Positions 1 to 8,000 of a stretch of DNA of 12,717 nucleotides are shown in pieces (positions within the stretch are counted from its first letter, which is position 1; each line of letters starts with the position of its first letter). The stretch covers positions 1-12,717 of the forward strand of contig JAKCAB010000753.1 in assembly GCA_021839785.1 (NCBI GenBank). The letters are read 5' to 3'. Position numbers and translations under genes: made by a program. The notes beneath the pieces are model-generated. The model saw nothing but the letters and a program-made list of their open reading frames with translations, had not been told where the DNA came from and made no database searches. Source of the DNA: a bacterium (GTDB taxonomy: Bacteria > Verrucomicrobiota > Verrucomicrobiae > Limisphaerales > J093).

Positions 1-398
1 AGGTGTTTGCCTTCCGTGAACGCGAGGCCCAGAAAGTGATGCAACGGCTTGCCGGCGCGCTTCGCGGCTCCATCCAGCAGCGCAATGTCCAGCGCACCCT
101 TGGCGCAGAAACTGCCCCGACCGACCGAGTCGAGATAGGCTTTGCTGCCTTCGAGGTCGGAAAAGGAGAGCTGGTAAGGGTTGACGCGCTCGAGGAAGGC
201 GATCACCGAATCCGGTGACTCGTCGTAGCGCGGGGAAGGCGCCGCCTCGCCGAGGCCGGTCACGCCGTCCTTGTCCGTCAACTCCACGAACACGACCGGC
301 TCGCGATCCGTTCCCCCGTCGCCGTTGGGTCCCAACTCGCGGGCAATGGTCCAGCGGTGCGCCAATTGCAATTCGTAGCGCCAGAAACGCATTCTCAT
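1..398 (-). CDS. Dipeptide epimerase (enolase superfamily), N-terminal part, cut by window edge
   Basis: Translating the minus strand from ATG at 398 gives 132 uninterrupted residues that continue past position 1. The protein begins MRMRFWRYELQLAHRWTIAR and carries the motif GLGEAAPSPRYDES at residues 48-61. A helical segment at 97-124 (AKGALDIALLDGAAK, then GKPLHHFLG) follows. This is the N-terminal capping domain of muconate-lactonizing/mandelate-racemase enzymes; the G-x-GEAxP-x-x-RY pattern is typical of L-Ala-D/L-Glu and related dipeptide epimerases. These are cytoplasmic enzymes that invert the alpha carbon of the second residue of a dipeptide, often from murein. The catalytic lysines and metal-binding acids lie in the barrel, outside the window, so substrate specificity cannot be read. 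A second in-frame ATG at 392 is possible. The start codon overlaps a TGA in another frame and the Shine-Dalgarno is weak. The gene diverges from the sigma factor. Confidence 0.85.
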   Translation of the reverse strand, partial: MRMRFWRYELQLAHRWTIARELGPNGDGGTDREPVVFVELTDKDGVTGLGEAAPSPRYDESPDSVIAFLERVNPYQLSFSDLEGSKAYLDSVGRGSFCAKGALDIALLDGAAKRAGKPLHHFLGLAFTEGKH

Positions 399-480
399 GG
401 GCGGAAACCCAAAATCAAAGCCGCCGCCGACGCAATCCCAGACTTGATTCCACCAGGCGCCCGAGCGCCTCCGGATTATT

Positions 481-594
481 GGCGCGCGACCATCCCGGTC
501 GCTGCCACGGGGGCTTGCTGGCGACAAGGCCCGTCGGGTCGCGGATTGGACATCCGCGCTCCTGTTTTGGGGCGCGCGACCGTCCGGGTTGCCG
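481..594. repeat. Pair of 24-base direct repeats 90 bases apart
   Basis: Bases 481-504 (GGCGCGCGACCATCCCGGTC then GCTG) and 571-594 (GGCGCGCGACCGTCCGGGTT then GCCG) match at 20 of 24 positions; the first 11 bases are identical. They flank the palindrome at 540-558. They could be regulator half-sites or the ends of a degenerate short element; nothing in the sequence decides between these. Confidence 0.5.
540..558. repeat. Palindromic hairpin, 7-bp stem, copy 1
   Basis: CGCGGAT, a 5-base loop TGGAC, then ATCCGCG. The stem is immediately followed by CTC. A closely related hairpin with a stem beginning CGCGGA and also followed by CTC lies at 11891-11908. Two intergenic copies in 12.7 kb suggest a REP-like interspersed palindrome, although stems this short can arise by chance in GC-rich DNA. 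Confidence 0.5.
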
Positions 595-664
595 CTGGTT
601 CGATCTCGCCGGCGGCACAAAGGATAGACAAAACGGGCGACTTGCCGCGTCATGGTTGGCAGAC

Positions 665-1177
665 ATGCCACCGCGGCCCGCATTGGAGCGGCTTTACGAC
701 GAACACGCCCAGGCGTTGTTCGCCTTTCTGCTGAACTTCACGCGCCACGAGGCCGAGACCCGCGACGCGTTGCAGGAAATCTTCTGCCGGCTGGCCCGGC
801 GCCCAGAATTGCTGGCTGGCGTGCGCGACGAACGCGCGTTTCTCCTTCGCCTGGCGCACAACGTGGCGGTGGATCAACAGCGTCGCCGCGCAAGCCGTGA
901 ACGCACCACCGAGGCGCTGGCCGCGGAAGGCGACGACCTCTTTGCGTCTTCAGAAGACCCGGACCTCCAGGCGTTCCGGCAACAACTCGCCGCCGCGCTG
1001 GCCGAACTCCCGCCCGAGCAGCGCGCCGTCGTGCACCTGAAACTCTGGGAAGGTCTCACCTTCGAGGCGATTGCCGCAACGCTGGGCATTCCCCTGAACA
1101 CCGCCGCCAGCCGGTACCGCTACGGCCTAGACAAATTGCGCGCCCGGCTGCGTCCCCTTTACGACGAGATCAAATGA
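665..1177 (+). CDS. RNA polymerase sigma factor, sigma-70 ECF type
   Basis: This 170-aa protein has the size and two-domain layout of ECF sigma factors. Region 2 spans about residues 8-76: LYDEHAQALFAFLLNF, an acidic DALQEIFCRLARR helix, then AFLLRLAHNVAVDQQRRR, the -10-binding helix with its basic end. Region 4 spans about 107-163: LPPEQRAVVHLKLWEGLTFE, then the helix-turn-helix EAIAATLGIPLNTAASRYRY, which recognises the -35 element. An acidic linker (GDDLFASSEDPD) joins them. ATG at 665 gives the natural N-terminus; the frame is open far upstream but reads as noise there, and TTG at 656 is a possible alternative. No strong Shine-Dalgarno is visible. The stop overlaps the next start (ATGA at 1174-1177), so translational coupling with the following membrane protein is likely. 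It probably redirects RNA polymerase in response to an envelope signal; its targets are unknown. Confidence 0.92.
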   Translation: MPPRPALERLYDEHAQALFAFLLNFTRHEAETRDALQEIFCRLARRPELLAGVRDERAFLLRLAHNVAVDQQRRRASRERTTEALAAEGDDLFASSEDPDLQAFRQQLAAALAELPPEQRAVVHLKLWEGLTFEAIAATLGIPLNTAASRYRYGLDKLRARLRPLYDEIK

Positions 1178-1611
1178 ACTTCGACGACTTCGAATCCGAA
1201 CTCCGCCGCCAGCCCATCCAGTCCGTCCCGTTTGCCTGGCGGAACGAGATCCTTGCTGCTGCCCGGCAAGCCGGCGAACCGCCCGTCGCTCCACGCCTTT
1301 CGCTCGCGGCGGTTTTGCGCGACTGGCTGTGGCCGCACCCGGTAGCCTGGGGCGGGTTGGCCGCCGCGTGGGGGTTGATCTTCGCCTTGAATCTCGCCGC
1401 CAGCGGCACGTCGCCGGTGAGCATTTGGCCGGCCTCCCGGGCGTTTGCCTCCTTCGGCAACTACTGGCAGGCGCAGCAAAAGCTGGTCTCCGAACTGCTG
1501 GATTTCCCGGACGCGGAGCCGGCTTTGCCGCCGCGGCGCCTCGTCGCGCCGCGCGGCACCAACTCGGACTCTTCCTTCATCGAACCTCACGACTATGCGC
1601 AAATGGCTTAA
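1174..1611 (+). CDS. Single-span membrane protein, candidate anti-sigma partner
   Basis: The protein has 145 residues and starts within the ATGA overlap with the sigma factor stop. A soluble, charged N-terminal part (MNFDDFESELRRQPIQSVPF; about residues 1-50) contains a Trp-Arg helix (AWRNEILAAARQAG). One hydrophobic span follows at about 51-71 (VAWGGLAAAWGLIFALNLAA), then a periplasmic-type tail with a YWQAQQKLVSELLD helix and a Pro/Arg-rich end. No zinc-binding HxxxCxxC anti-sigma motif and no known domain is seen. The cytoplasmic-domain/one-span/short-tail layout and the strict coupling to an ECF sigma gene suggest, by position only, that it controls that sigma factor. In style it resembles small uncharacterised proteins that follow sigma genes in Verrucomicrobiota; I cannot confirm this by search. 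Its 3' end overlaps the next gene by 17 bases. Confidence 0.8.
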   Translation: MNFDDFESELRRQPIQSVPFAWRNEILAAARQAGEPPVAPRLSLAAVLRDWLWPHPVAWGGLAAAWGLIFALNLAASGTSPVSIWPASRAFASFGNYWQAQQKLVSELLDFPDAEPALPPRRLVAPRGTNSDSSFIEPHDYAQMA

Positions 1612-3151
1612 ACGAATCGCGTTCGTCCTGGCGGCGCTGGCTACTTTGCTGGCGCTGATCTGGGCCGAGGAAAACTACCGCGGCAAACGCGCTTGGGAGG
1701 CTTGCCGGCGCGAACTGGAGGCCAAGGGCGAAAAGCTCGACTGGGCCGCGTTCGCCCCGCCCCAGGTGCCGGACGACCAGAATTTCCTGAAGACACCGTT
1801 CCTGGCCGCCGCGCTCGCCGCGCCGACCAACGCGCTGGCGTTCGACGAGGAGCCGCCGAAAAATGCGACGCAAGAACGCCTGGCCCAGCAATGGCAGTGG
1901 GCAAGTTGGCTTACGCCGGGCGATTGGCGACGGGGAACCGTGGCGAGCTTGGAACAGTGGCAGCAGGAACTCCGCGCCACCAACGATTCGCGTTTCGATG
2001 CCGGCAGGGTCATGCGTTACGGCCTTTCGACCAACGCGCCAAGCACGCCCGCGCAGCCCGCCATCACCGATCCCGACTGGCTGGCTTTGCGTGCCCGGCC
2101 GGCTGGGACGCCGCTCGAAGATCTGCAATTCCTGCTGCAACAGCACCGAGCCGATCTCGACGAACTTCGTGCCGCGGCCCGCCGGCCTTACGCCGTGTTC
2201 GAGGAAAGCCAGTTTGAGCCGAGCGCTGCTTTGCCACGCTACGCAGTGCTCAAGAGTTTGGTGGCGCCTTTTCGTGCCTCGGCTTGCGTGGAACTCGAAG
2301 CCGGCAAACCTGACGCCGCGTTGGCTGACATTGCCACGATTTTTGCTCTCGCCGAGGCGGCCGGCAGCGAGCCGGTCTTGATTGGCGGACTCGTTCAGAT
2401 CGCCATCATCGACCTCAGCCTCCAGCCGGTTTGGTTTGGACTGGCGAAGCATCTTTGGCAGGAGCCGCAACTGGTTCAACTCGAAGCGCGCCTGGCCCGG
2501 ATGAATATCGTGGCCGACATTCAACGCTGTCTCCGCGGCGAGCGCACCTATGCCTTGGCCCTCATGACTGGGGGCAATGCAGGCGGCGGCGCCAAATCAG
2601 ACCCGAGCGACTCGGCCACGAGGAACGCCTTAAGGTCCTTACCTGCGGGTTTCCGATACCAGAGCGAGGTCCACATCGCCCGTGCCGTTCAATTCCTGAT
2701 CGACAAGTTCGACCCGGCTGGGCCGTCCGTGAAACTCTCCACTGACATGAGCCTCGAGGTGAGGTCGTATTTCAAGCGGCGCACCTTGTACAACACACTC
2801 GCCTACATGCTCCTCCCCGCGTTGGCCAAAGCCGACGAGAAAGCTGCGTCCGAGCAGGCCGGCGTGACGCTGGCGCGGGTCGCGTGTGCGCTCGAACGGC
2901 ACCGCCTCGCCACCGGCGCCTACCCGGAGCAGTTGACCGAACTGACGCCGCGGTTCATTGACCGCCTCCCGGTCGATCCCGTGAACGGGCAGCCGCTCAA
3001 GTACCGTCGCGAGGCGCCCGACCGGTTCGTGCTCTACTCCGTCGGTTTCAACCTCAAGGACGATGGCGGCCAGCCGGGCGTCACGTCCAAAGGCGCGCCC
3101 AACGCGCGTGAAGGCGACTGGGTCTGGCGCAGCGAGCCGGTGACGAATTGA
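1595..3151 (+). CDS. Membrane-anchored protein with pseudopilin-like C-terminal motif, unknown function
   Basis: This 518-aa protein starts at ATG 1595, 17 bases inside the previous gene. Its N-terminus (MRKWLKRIAFVLAALATLLA) is a basic stretch followed by one membrane span (about residues 8-24), with the rest probably outside the cytoplasm. The motif VPDDQNFLKTPFLAA sits near residue 55-70. The middle is a helical alpha-rich region with ELEAGKPDAALADIATIFAL, resembling a repeat-helix fold. The C-terminus (about 430-500) reads ALERHRLATGAYPEQLTEL, then RLPVDPVNGQPLKYRR, VLYSVGFNLKDDGG. This YP...L...DP..GQPL.Y pattern resembles the globular end of type II secretion pseudopilins (GspG), but there is no prepilin cleavage motif at the N-terminus. 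It is translationally coupled to the sigma and 145-aa genes and may be a sensor or effector of that unit. The function is not known. Confidence 0.8.
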   Translation: MRKWLKRIAFVLAALATLLALIWAEENYRGKRAWEACRRELEAKGEKLDWAAFAPPQVPDDQNFLKTPFLAAALAAPTNALAFDEEPPKNATQERLAQQWQWASWLTPGDWRRGTVASLEQWQQELRATNDSRFDAGRVMRYGLSTNAPSTPAQPAITDPDWLALRARPAGTPLEDLQFLLQQHRADLDELRAAARRPYAVFEESQFEPSAALPRYAVLKSLVAPFRASACVELEAGKPDAALADIATIFALAEAAGSEPVLIGGLVQIAIIDLSLQPVWFGLAKHLWQEPQLVQLEARLARMNIVADIQRCLRGERTYALALMTGGNAGGGAKSDPSDSATRNALRSLPAGFRYQSEVHIARAVQFLIDKFDPAGPSVKLSTDMSLEVRSYFKRRTLYNTLAYMLLPALAKADEKAASEQAGVTLARVACALERHRLATGAYPEQLTELTPRFIDRLPVDPVNGQPLKYRREAPDRFVLYSVGFNLKDDGGQPGVTSKGAPNAREGDWVWRSEPVTN

Positions 3152-3450
3152 CTTCGAATTGCCGCCGCGTCTGGCCGCGCGTGGCCTCCTTAAACGCGCT
3201 CGCTGATGCGAGCGCCAGTCATGCCGGATGCCGGCAGGGTGGGGAGGCTGCGAAAAACGTCAGTCGCAAACGATACTGCTCTCCAACCATACCGTGGCGG
3301 GCTGTGCGGATCGGCTTGCGCTTGCCGGATCCCGCGGCTCGCTGGCACTCTTTTCCGCCAGAAATTCCGGGCCAACACGATGAATCAACTCCTGCACTCG
3401 CAACCGCGCAGCCTTCGCTGCGACGGCCAGACCGGCGATCCTTTCGGACG
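3152..3450. other. 299-base gap with tandem hairpins, no convincing gene
   Basis: The frame of the downstream gene is open back to a TTG at 3148, but residues encoded before 3451 look random and precede a clear export signal, so this stretch is treated as non-coding. Two adjacent hairpins lie at 3196-3236. The remainder includes an A-rich patch (GCGAAAAACGTCAGTCGCAA, 3250-3269) and no recognisable protein. A promoter for the 480-aa gene should be here, but no good -35/-10 pair was found. Confidence 0.6.
3196..3236. repeat. Two adjacent hairpins (8-bp and 6-bp stems)
   Basis: The first is perfect: GCGCTCGC, loop TGAT, GCGAGCGC (3196-3215). Seven bases on (3215 to 3222) comes TGCCGG, loop ATG, CCGGCA (3222-3236). 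They begin 45 bases after the stop of the 518-aa gene. No T-run follows on the plus strand, so they are not a standard intrinsic terminator. On the minus strand the first stem is followed only by GTTT. They may protect an mRNA end, aid Rho-dependent termination or belong to an interspersed repeat. Confidence 0.6.
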
Positions 3451-4893
3451 ATGAAATTCGCTGCCAAGTCCGCCCGTGCATGGCTGGCCGTGGTCTTTGG
3501 CCTCGCGTTGTGGGCGCTGGGCAGCGGTTGCCGCGTCGTGCAAACGGCAGCGGATTTGCCGGGAAGCGCCGTGCGGGTGGTGCTGCCCGGACACCAGAAA
3601 TCCGAGGCGATCGACCTGCTGGCGCTTCAGCAGACGTTGATGCGGTTCAGCGACGAGTACTCGGCCCAGTTGGCCGCGGCCGTGGATGATCTCCGACGCG
3701 AGGGCGGTCCGCTGGACCGTCTGGAAACCCAGCGCATGAAGTATGCGGCTTACTCCGAGATGTGGACCATCGCCGCCAGCCCCAACGCCTTGGCGGGTCT
3801 CTTGGATATGGTCGCGGTGACCACGCTGGTCCGGATGACGGCTGAAGATTACTGGCTGCCCAAAGTGTACGGCGAGTCGGCGCGACCGTTTTGCCAGATC
3901 GCGCGGATTGCCGAAACGAACATCTGGAAGGTGGCGGCCACCGCGCTGACGCCGGCGCAGCAGGACGAACTGCGGCAGGCGATCGAAACTTGGCACCGTC
4001 AACGGCCGGACCCCAAGGCGGTGCTTTCGACCCGGGCCGTGGGCCTCGCTTCGGACATCCTGCGGGCGCAGGCGGGCGGCAAGGAAACGCCAGCCGCCAG
4101 CAGCGTTTTTGGGATCATCGGCCTGGACCCGCTGGCGGGTCTTGACCCGGCAACCCAGGAATTGGCGCAGACACGGATGTTCGGCGAGCGGGCCTTGTTT
4201 GTGATGCAGCGGATGCCGGTGCTCCTTCGCCTCCAGACCGAAATTTTCACGCTCGGCGCGGCGGCGTTGCCGGAAACCCAGGGGTTGTTGACCAATTCTA
4301 TCCGCCTGGCGGGCGCGATGGAGCAGTTTGGCCAGGTGGCCCAGGAACTGCCCGACCGCCTGAGCCGCGAACGCGCGGAGATTCTCAAGTCGCTGACCGC
4401 CCAGGAGTCCGAATTGCGCGCGCTCGCCACGGACACGCGTCTGACCTTGGAGGCCGGCTCGCAAATGGCCAGCAACCTTGACACTGCCTTGAAGAGCTTT
4501 GACGCCGTGGTGCAGCGTCTCGGGTCGGGACCGCCGAAGACAAACAGCGAGCCGTTCCGCATCCAGGATTACACCGAGGCGGCGGCCCAAATCGATGCCA
4601 CCGCCCAGCGGCTCACGGAAGTGCTGCAACGCTTCGATCAAACCCTCGGCTCGACCAACCTGGCGGCGGCTTCCGCGCAAGCCACAGTGGCGGTCCAAGC
4701 CGCGGAAGCCGGGGGCCGGGCGCTGGTCGAATATGCCTTCTGGAAGTCGCTTCTCCTCCTGGCATGTGCGTGCGTTCTGTTTCTGGCTACGGCCGTGTTA
4801 CGGCGCTGGCTGGTAATGAAGTTCGGTCTGAAGCAACCGAATCACCCGGCCCGCTCAGAGCGGACCACCGCCCCGCCGCCTTCCCAGCCGTGA
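3451..4893 (+). CDS. Envelope protein with lipobox-like N-terminus and C-terminal membrane span, unknown function
   Basis: The protein has 480 residues. ATG at 3451 was chosen because it opens a textbook export signal: basic MKFAAKSAR, hydrophobic WLAVVFGLALWALGSG, then Cys27 (CRVVQTAADLPGSAVRVVLP). The Cys fits a lipoprotein, but the lipobox is relaxed (Leu at -4, not -3). Residues 50-220 are helical and include FSDEYSAQLAAAVDDLRR and TLVRMTAEDYWLPKVYGESA. Residues about 310-420 are rich in heptad-like helices (SRERAEILKSLTAQESELRA, MASNLDTALKSFDAVVQRL), as in signalling or scaffold coiled coils. A second membrane span lies at about 431-450 (WKSLLLLACACVLFLATAVL), followed by a basic, Pro-rich tail. 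I recognise no named family; it reads like a Verrucomicrobiota-specific hypothetical protein. Its end, after residue 460, is low in complexity. Confidence 0.82.
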   Translation: MKFAAKSARAWLAVVFGLALWALGSGCRVVQTAADLPGSAVRVVLPGHQKSEAIDLLALQQTLMRFSDEYSAQLAAAVDDLRREGGPLDRLETQRMKYAAYSEMWTIAASPNALAGLLDMVAVTTLVRMTAEDYWLPKVYGESARPFCQIARIAETNIWKVAATALTPAQQDELRQAIETWHRQRPDPKAVLSTRAVGLASDILRAQAGGKETPAASSVFGIIGLDPLAGLDPATQELAQTRMFGERALFVMQRMPVLLRLQTEIFTLGAAALPETQGLLTNSIRLAGAMEQFGQVAQELPDRLSRERAEILKSLTAQESELRALATDTRLTLEAGSQMASNLDTALKSFDAVVQRLGSGPPKTNSEPFRIQDYTEAAAQIDATAQRLTEVLQRFDQTLGSTNLAAASAQATVAVQAAEAGGRALVEYAFWKSLLLLACACVLFLATAVLRRWLVMKFGLKQPNHPARSERTTAPPPSQP

Positions 4894-5070
4894 CCACCAG
4901 GTCGCGGCCGCGCTTCGCCAACGGCATTCGCTTTGATTCGCGGACGAGGCGTTGAAGGGCCGCAGGCGACGGCTTGCCGTTGGCTTGGCGGACGCTGCCA
5001 ACCGCCGTGTGGTGTTTTGGTTGGACGCTGCGGGCGCTTTTGTTAAAGAGAGCCGCATCGCCACCATTAC
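4894..5070. other. Intergenic region upstream of the FG-GAP gene
   Basis: This 177-base gap holds a 9-base direct repeat GGACGCTGC at 4990-4998 and 5023-5031. It also has an AT-richer patch (CTTTTGTTAAAGAGAG, 5037-5052) that could serve in initiation for the large downstream gene. A TTGGAC/TAAAGA pair with a 17-base spacer (5021-5049) is too weak to call a promoter. On the minus strand the region is openly readable and continues into both flanking genes. Confidence 0.5.
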
Positions 5071-8000
5071 ATGAACCGACCAAGCTTGTTCCTCGGCATC
5101 GCGTTGGCTCTGGCTCACTCGCGGGTCGTGAGTGACCCACTGCAATGGCAGGCGGGTTCGGGGTTCCGGTCGGCCGCGGTCACGGTGCCGGCCGAAGAAA
5201 AGACCGGCTTTACCATCCAACCCCCGACGCAGACCGGCATCGCCTTCACCAACTGGCTGGCCGAGGATCGTTATCTCACCAACCAAATTCTCCTCAACGG
5301 TTCCGGCGTGGCGGCGGGCGACGTGGACGGCGATGGCCTTTGTGACCTGTATTTTTGCGGTCTCGACAATGCCAACGCGCTGTATCGGAACCTTGGCAAC
5401 TGGCGCTTCCAGGACATCACGGCTTCGGCCGGCGTGGCGTGCGCGGACCAGCCATCGTCGGGCGCGGCGCTGGCGGACGTGGACGGCGATGGCGACCTGG
5501 ACTTGCTGGTGAACGGCGTCGGCACTGGCACCCGCCTGTTTCTCAACGACGGCCACGCCCATTTCAGCGAGGCTACGCGCCCGGCCGGGTTGGTGGGAGG
5601 CACCGGCGCTACTTCGCTGGCCCTGGCGGACATCGACGGCGACGGCGATCTCGACCTTTACGTGGTCAATTACCGCACCACCACATTCCGCGACGAACCG
5701 CCGAAGCGTTACAGCGTGGCGACTGCCAACGGCAAGTTCGACTTGGTCGCCGTGGACGGTCGCCCGGTGACCGCACCTGATCTGAGAGGCCGCTTCAGCG
5801 TCAACCGCGAGACCGGCGTCCTCGAGAACGGCGAAGCGGACGTGCTTTATCGAAACGCCGGGCACGGACACTTCACGCCGGTGGATTGGACCGACGGCAC
5901 GTTTCTCGACGAAGACGGCAAGCCGATGGCTGTGCCTTACGACTGGGGGTTGTCCGCAATGTTCCACGACCTGAACGGCGACGGCGCGCCGGACCTTTAT
6001 GTCTGCAACGATTTCCACTCGCCGGACCGCATCTGGATCAACGACGGCAAAGGCCGATTCCGCGCCATCCCGCGCCTGGCGATCCGCCAGACGAGCATTT
6101 TTTCGATGGGCCTCGACATTGCCGACGTGGACCGCGACGGGCACGACGACTTCTTCGTGGCGGACATGTTCAGCCGGCAACACGCGCGCCGGCAGGTGCA
6201 GTTGATGGAGCGCCAGCCGATGGTGTTGCCGGTCGGCCGGCTGGACGATCGCCCGCAATACTCACGCAACACGCTGTTCTTTAACCGCGGCGACGGCACT
6301 TTCGCTGAAATCGCCCAGTACGCGGGCGTGGAAGCCTCTGACTGGACGTGGTGCCCGGTGTTCTTGGACGTGGATCTGGACGGCTTCGAGGACTTGCTTT
6401 GCATCACGGGCCACGTGCGCGACGCCCAGAACATCGACATCGCGCGGCGCATCGACGCACTCACGCGCAGTCGGAAGATGTCCTGGGCCGAACAATTGCG
6501 CCTGCGTCGATTGTTTCAGCGACTCGAAGTTCCCAACTACGCCTTCCGCAACCGCGGCGATTTGACCTTTGCGGAAATCAGCCACGCCTGGGGTTTCGAC
6601 TCGCTCAAAGTCTCGCAAGGCGTGGCGCTGGCCGACCTCGACAACGACGGCGATTTAGATGTCGTGGTTAACTGCCTCAACGACGGCCCGCTCTTGTACC
6701 GGAATGACTCGACGCACCCGCGCGTGAGCGTGCGGTTGCGTGGCCGTCCGGCGAACACGGAAGGGATCGGCGCGCGCATCACGGTCTCGCAGGCCGGGCT
6801 GCCGGTTCAAAGCCAGGAGATCGTGGCCGGCGGGCGGTACCTTTCGAGCGACCAACCCGTGCGCGCGTTCGCGGCGACCAGCACCGATGCGAACTTGACC
6901 ATCCGGGTTCGCTGGCGAAGCGGTCAGGAGAGCGGGGTCGCGCACGCGCGAGCCAATCGCCTTTACGAGATTGATGAGGCGGGCGCCGGCGCCGCGCCGG
7001 TTGCCGCGCCACCCGCGGAACCCCAGCCTTTTTTCAGCGACGTGAGCAACCTCATCGGTCACCGGCACCGCGAGGAGCTGTTTGACGATTTCCAACAGCA
7101 ACCATTGCTCCCGCACAAATTCAGCCAGCTCGGGCCGGGCGTAAGCTGGTATGACGTGGACGGCGATGGCTGGAACGACTTGATCGTCGGCAGCGGGCGC
7201 GGCGGCAGGCTGGCGGTTTTCCGCACCAATGGCAAAGGTGGCTTCACACCATTCCACACCCTGGCCTTGGACGCGCCGATTGCGCGTGACCAGACGACCG
7301 TGCTGGGCTGGCAACGCGCGCCAGGCCAGGTCGTGCTCCTGGCCGGATCCGCCAATTACGAAGACGGGCGGACGAACGGGCCCGCGGTGGTTCAATACGA
7401 TCTGGGCGCGCAAACGGCCGACACGAGTCTTCCCGGCCAGCGCAGCAGCACCGGACCGCTGGCGATGGCCGACGTCGATGGCGACGGGGATCTGGACTTG
7501 TTCGTCGGTGGTCGGGTGATCGCCGGGCGCTGTCCGGAACCCGCATCCTCGCTGGTGTTCCGAAACGATGGAGGTGCGCTCCATCTCGATTCGGAAGCCA
7601 GCCGGGCCTTCGCCGACGCGGGTTTGATCAGCGGGGCAGTGTTCACCGACCTGGACGGCGACGGTTTCCCCGAGTTGGTGCTGGCGTGCGAGTGGGGGGC
7701 GATCCACGTCTTTCGCAACGAGCGCGGCCACTTGACCGAATGGAACCCGCCGCTGACCTGGGCCGGGATCGCGACCAACCCCGCACCTACCTCGCCCCCC
7801 ACCCCTCGCCCCTCGTTCCTCGCCGAACTCACCGGTTGGTGGAACAGCGTGGCCGCCGGCGATTTTGACGGTGATGGGCGGATGGACTTGATCGCGGGCA
7901 ACTGGGGGCGCAATACCAAGTACCAAAGTCACCTGGCCGCGCCGCTGCACACGTATTACGGCGACTTGAACGACGACGGCTTCGTCGAAATCCTCGAAGC

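Larger units (their letters stand above)
399..664. other. Divergent intergenic region between epimerase and sigma factor genes
   Basis: This 266-base gap separates the epimerase (leftward) from the sigma factor (rightward) and must hold both promoters. No convincing -35/-10 pair was found for either. It contains a near-perfect direct repeat (481-504 and 571-594) and a 7-bp palindrome (540-558). Several short frames are open on both strands because of high GC, but none shows recognisable protein character, so no gene is called. Confidence 0.6.

Noticed and set aside
3..218. A 71-codon plus-strand frame at the left edge
   Set aside because: It is the antisense shadow of the dipeptide epimerase, whose family motifs are clear on the minus strand.
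215..664. Upstream extension of the sigma factor frame
   Set aside because: The frame is open to 215, but the residues are Arg/Pro-rich noise and overlap the epimerase in antisense. ECF factors begin near the LYDEHA motif, which follows ATG 665.
3148..3450. Upstream extension of the 480-aa protein to a TTG overlapping the previous stop
   Set aside because: The extra 101 residues contain the hairpins, lack protein character and would bury the export signal that begins at 3451.
3385..4698. A 437-codon open frame on the minus strand
   Set aside because: Antisense to the 480-aa envelope protein, Arg/Gly/His-rich, with no domain or signal; a shadow frame.
5021..5049. TTGGAC and TAAAGA with a 17-base spacer as a promoter for the FG-GAP gene
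   Set aside because: Only three of six matches in each box; expected by chance in this much DNA.
4855..6258. A 467-codon open frame on the minus strand
   Set aside because: Mostly antisense to the first propeller block of the FG-GAP protein and shows the same mirrored calcium-loop pattern. Only its last part over the gap was kept as a finding.
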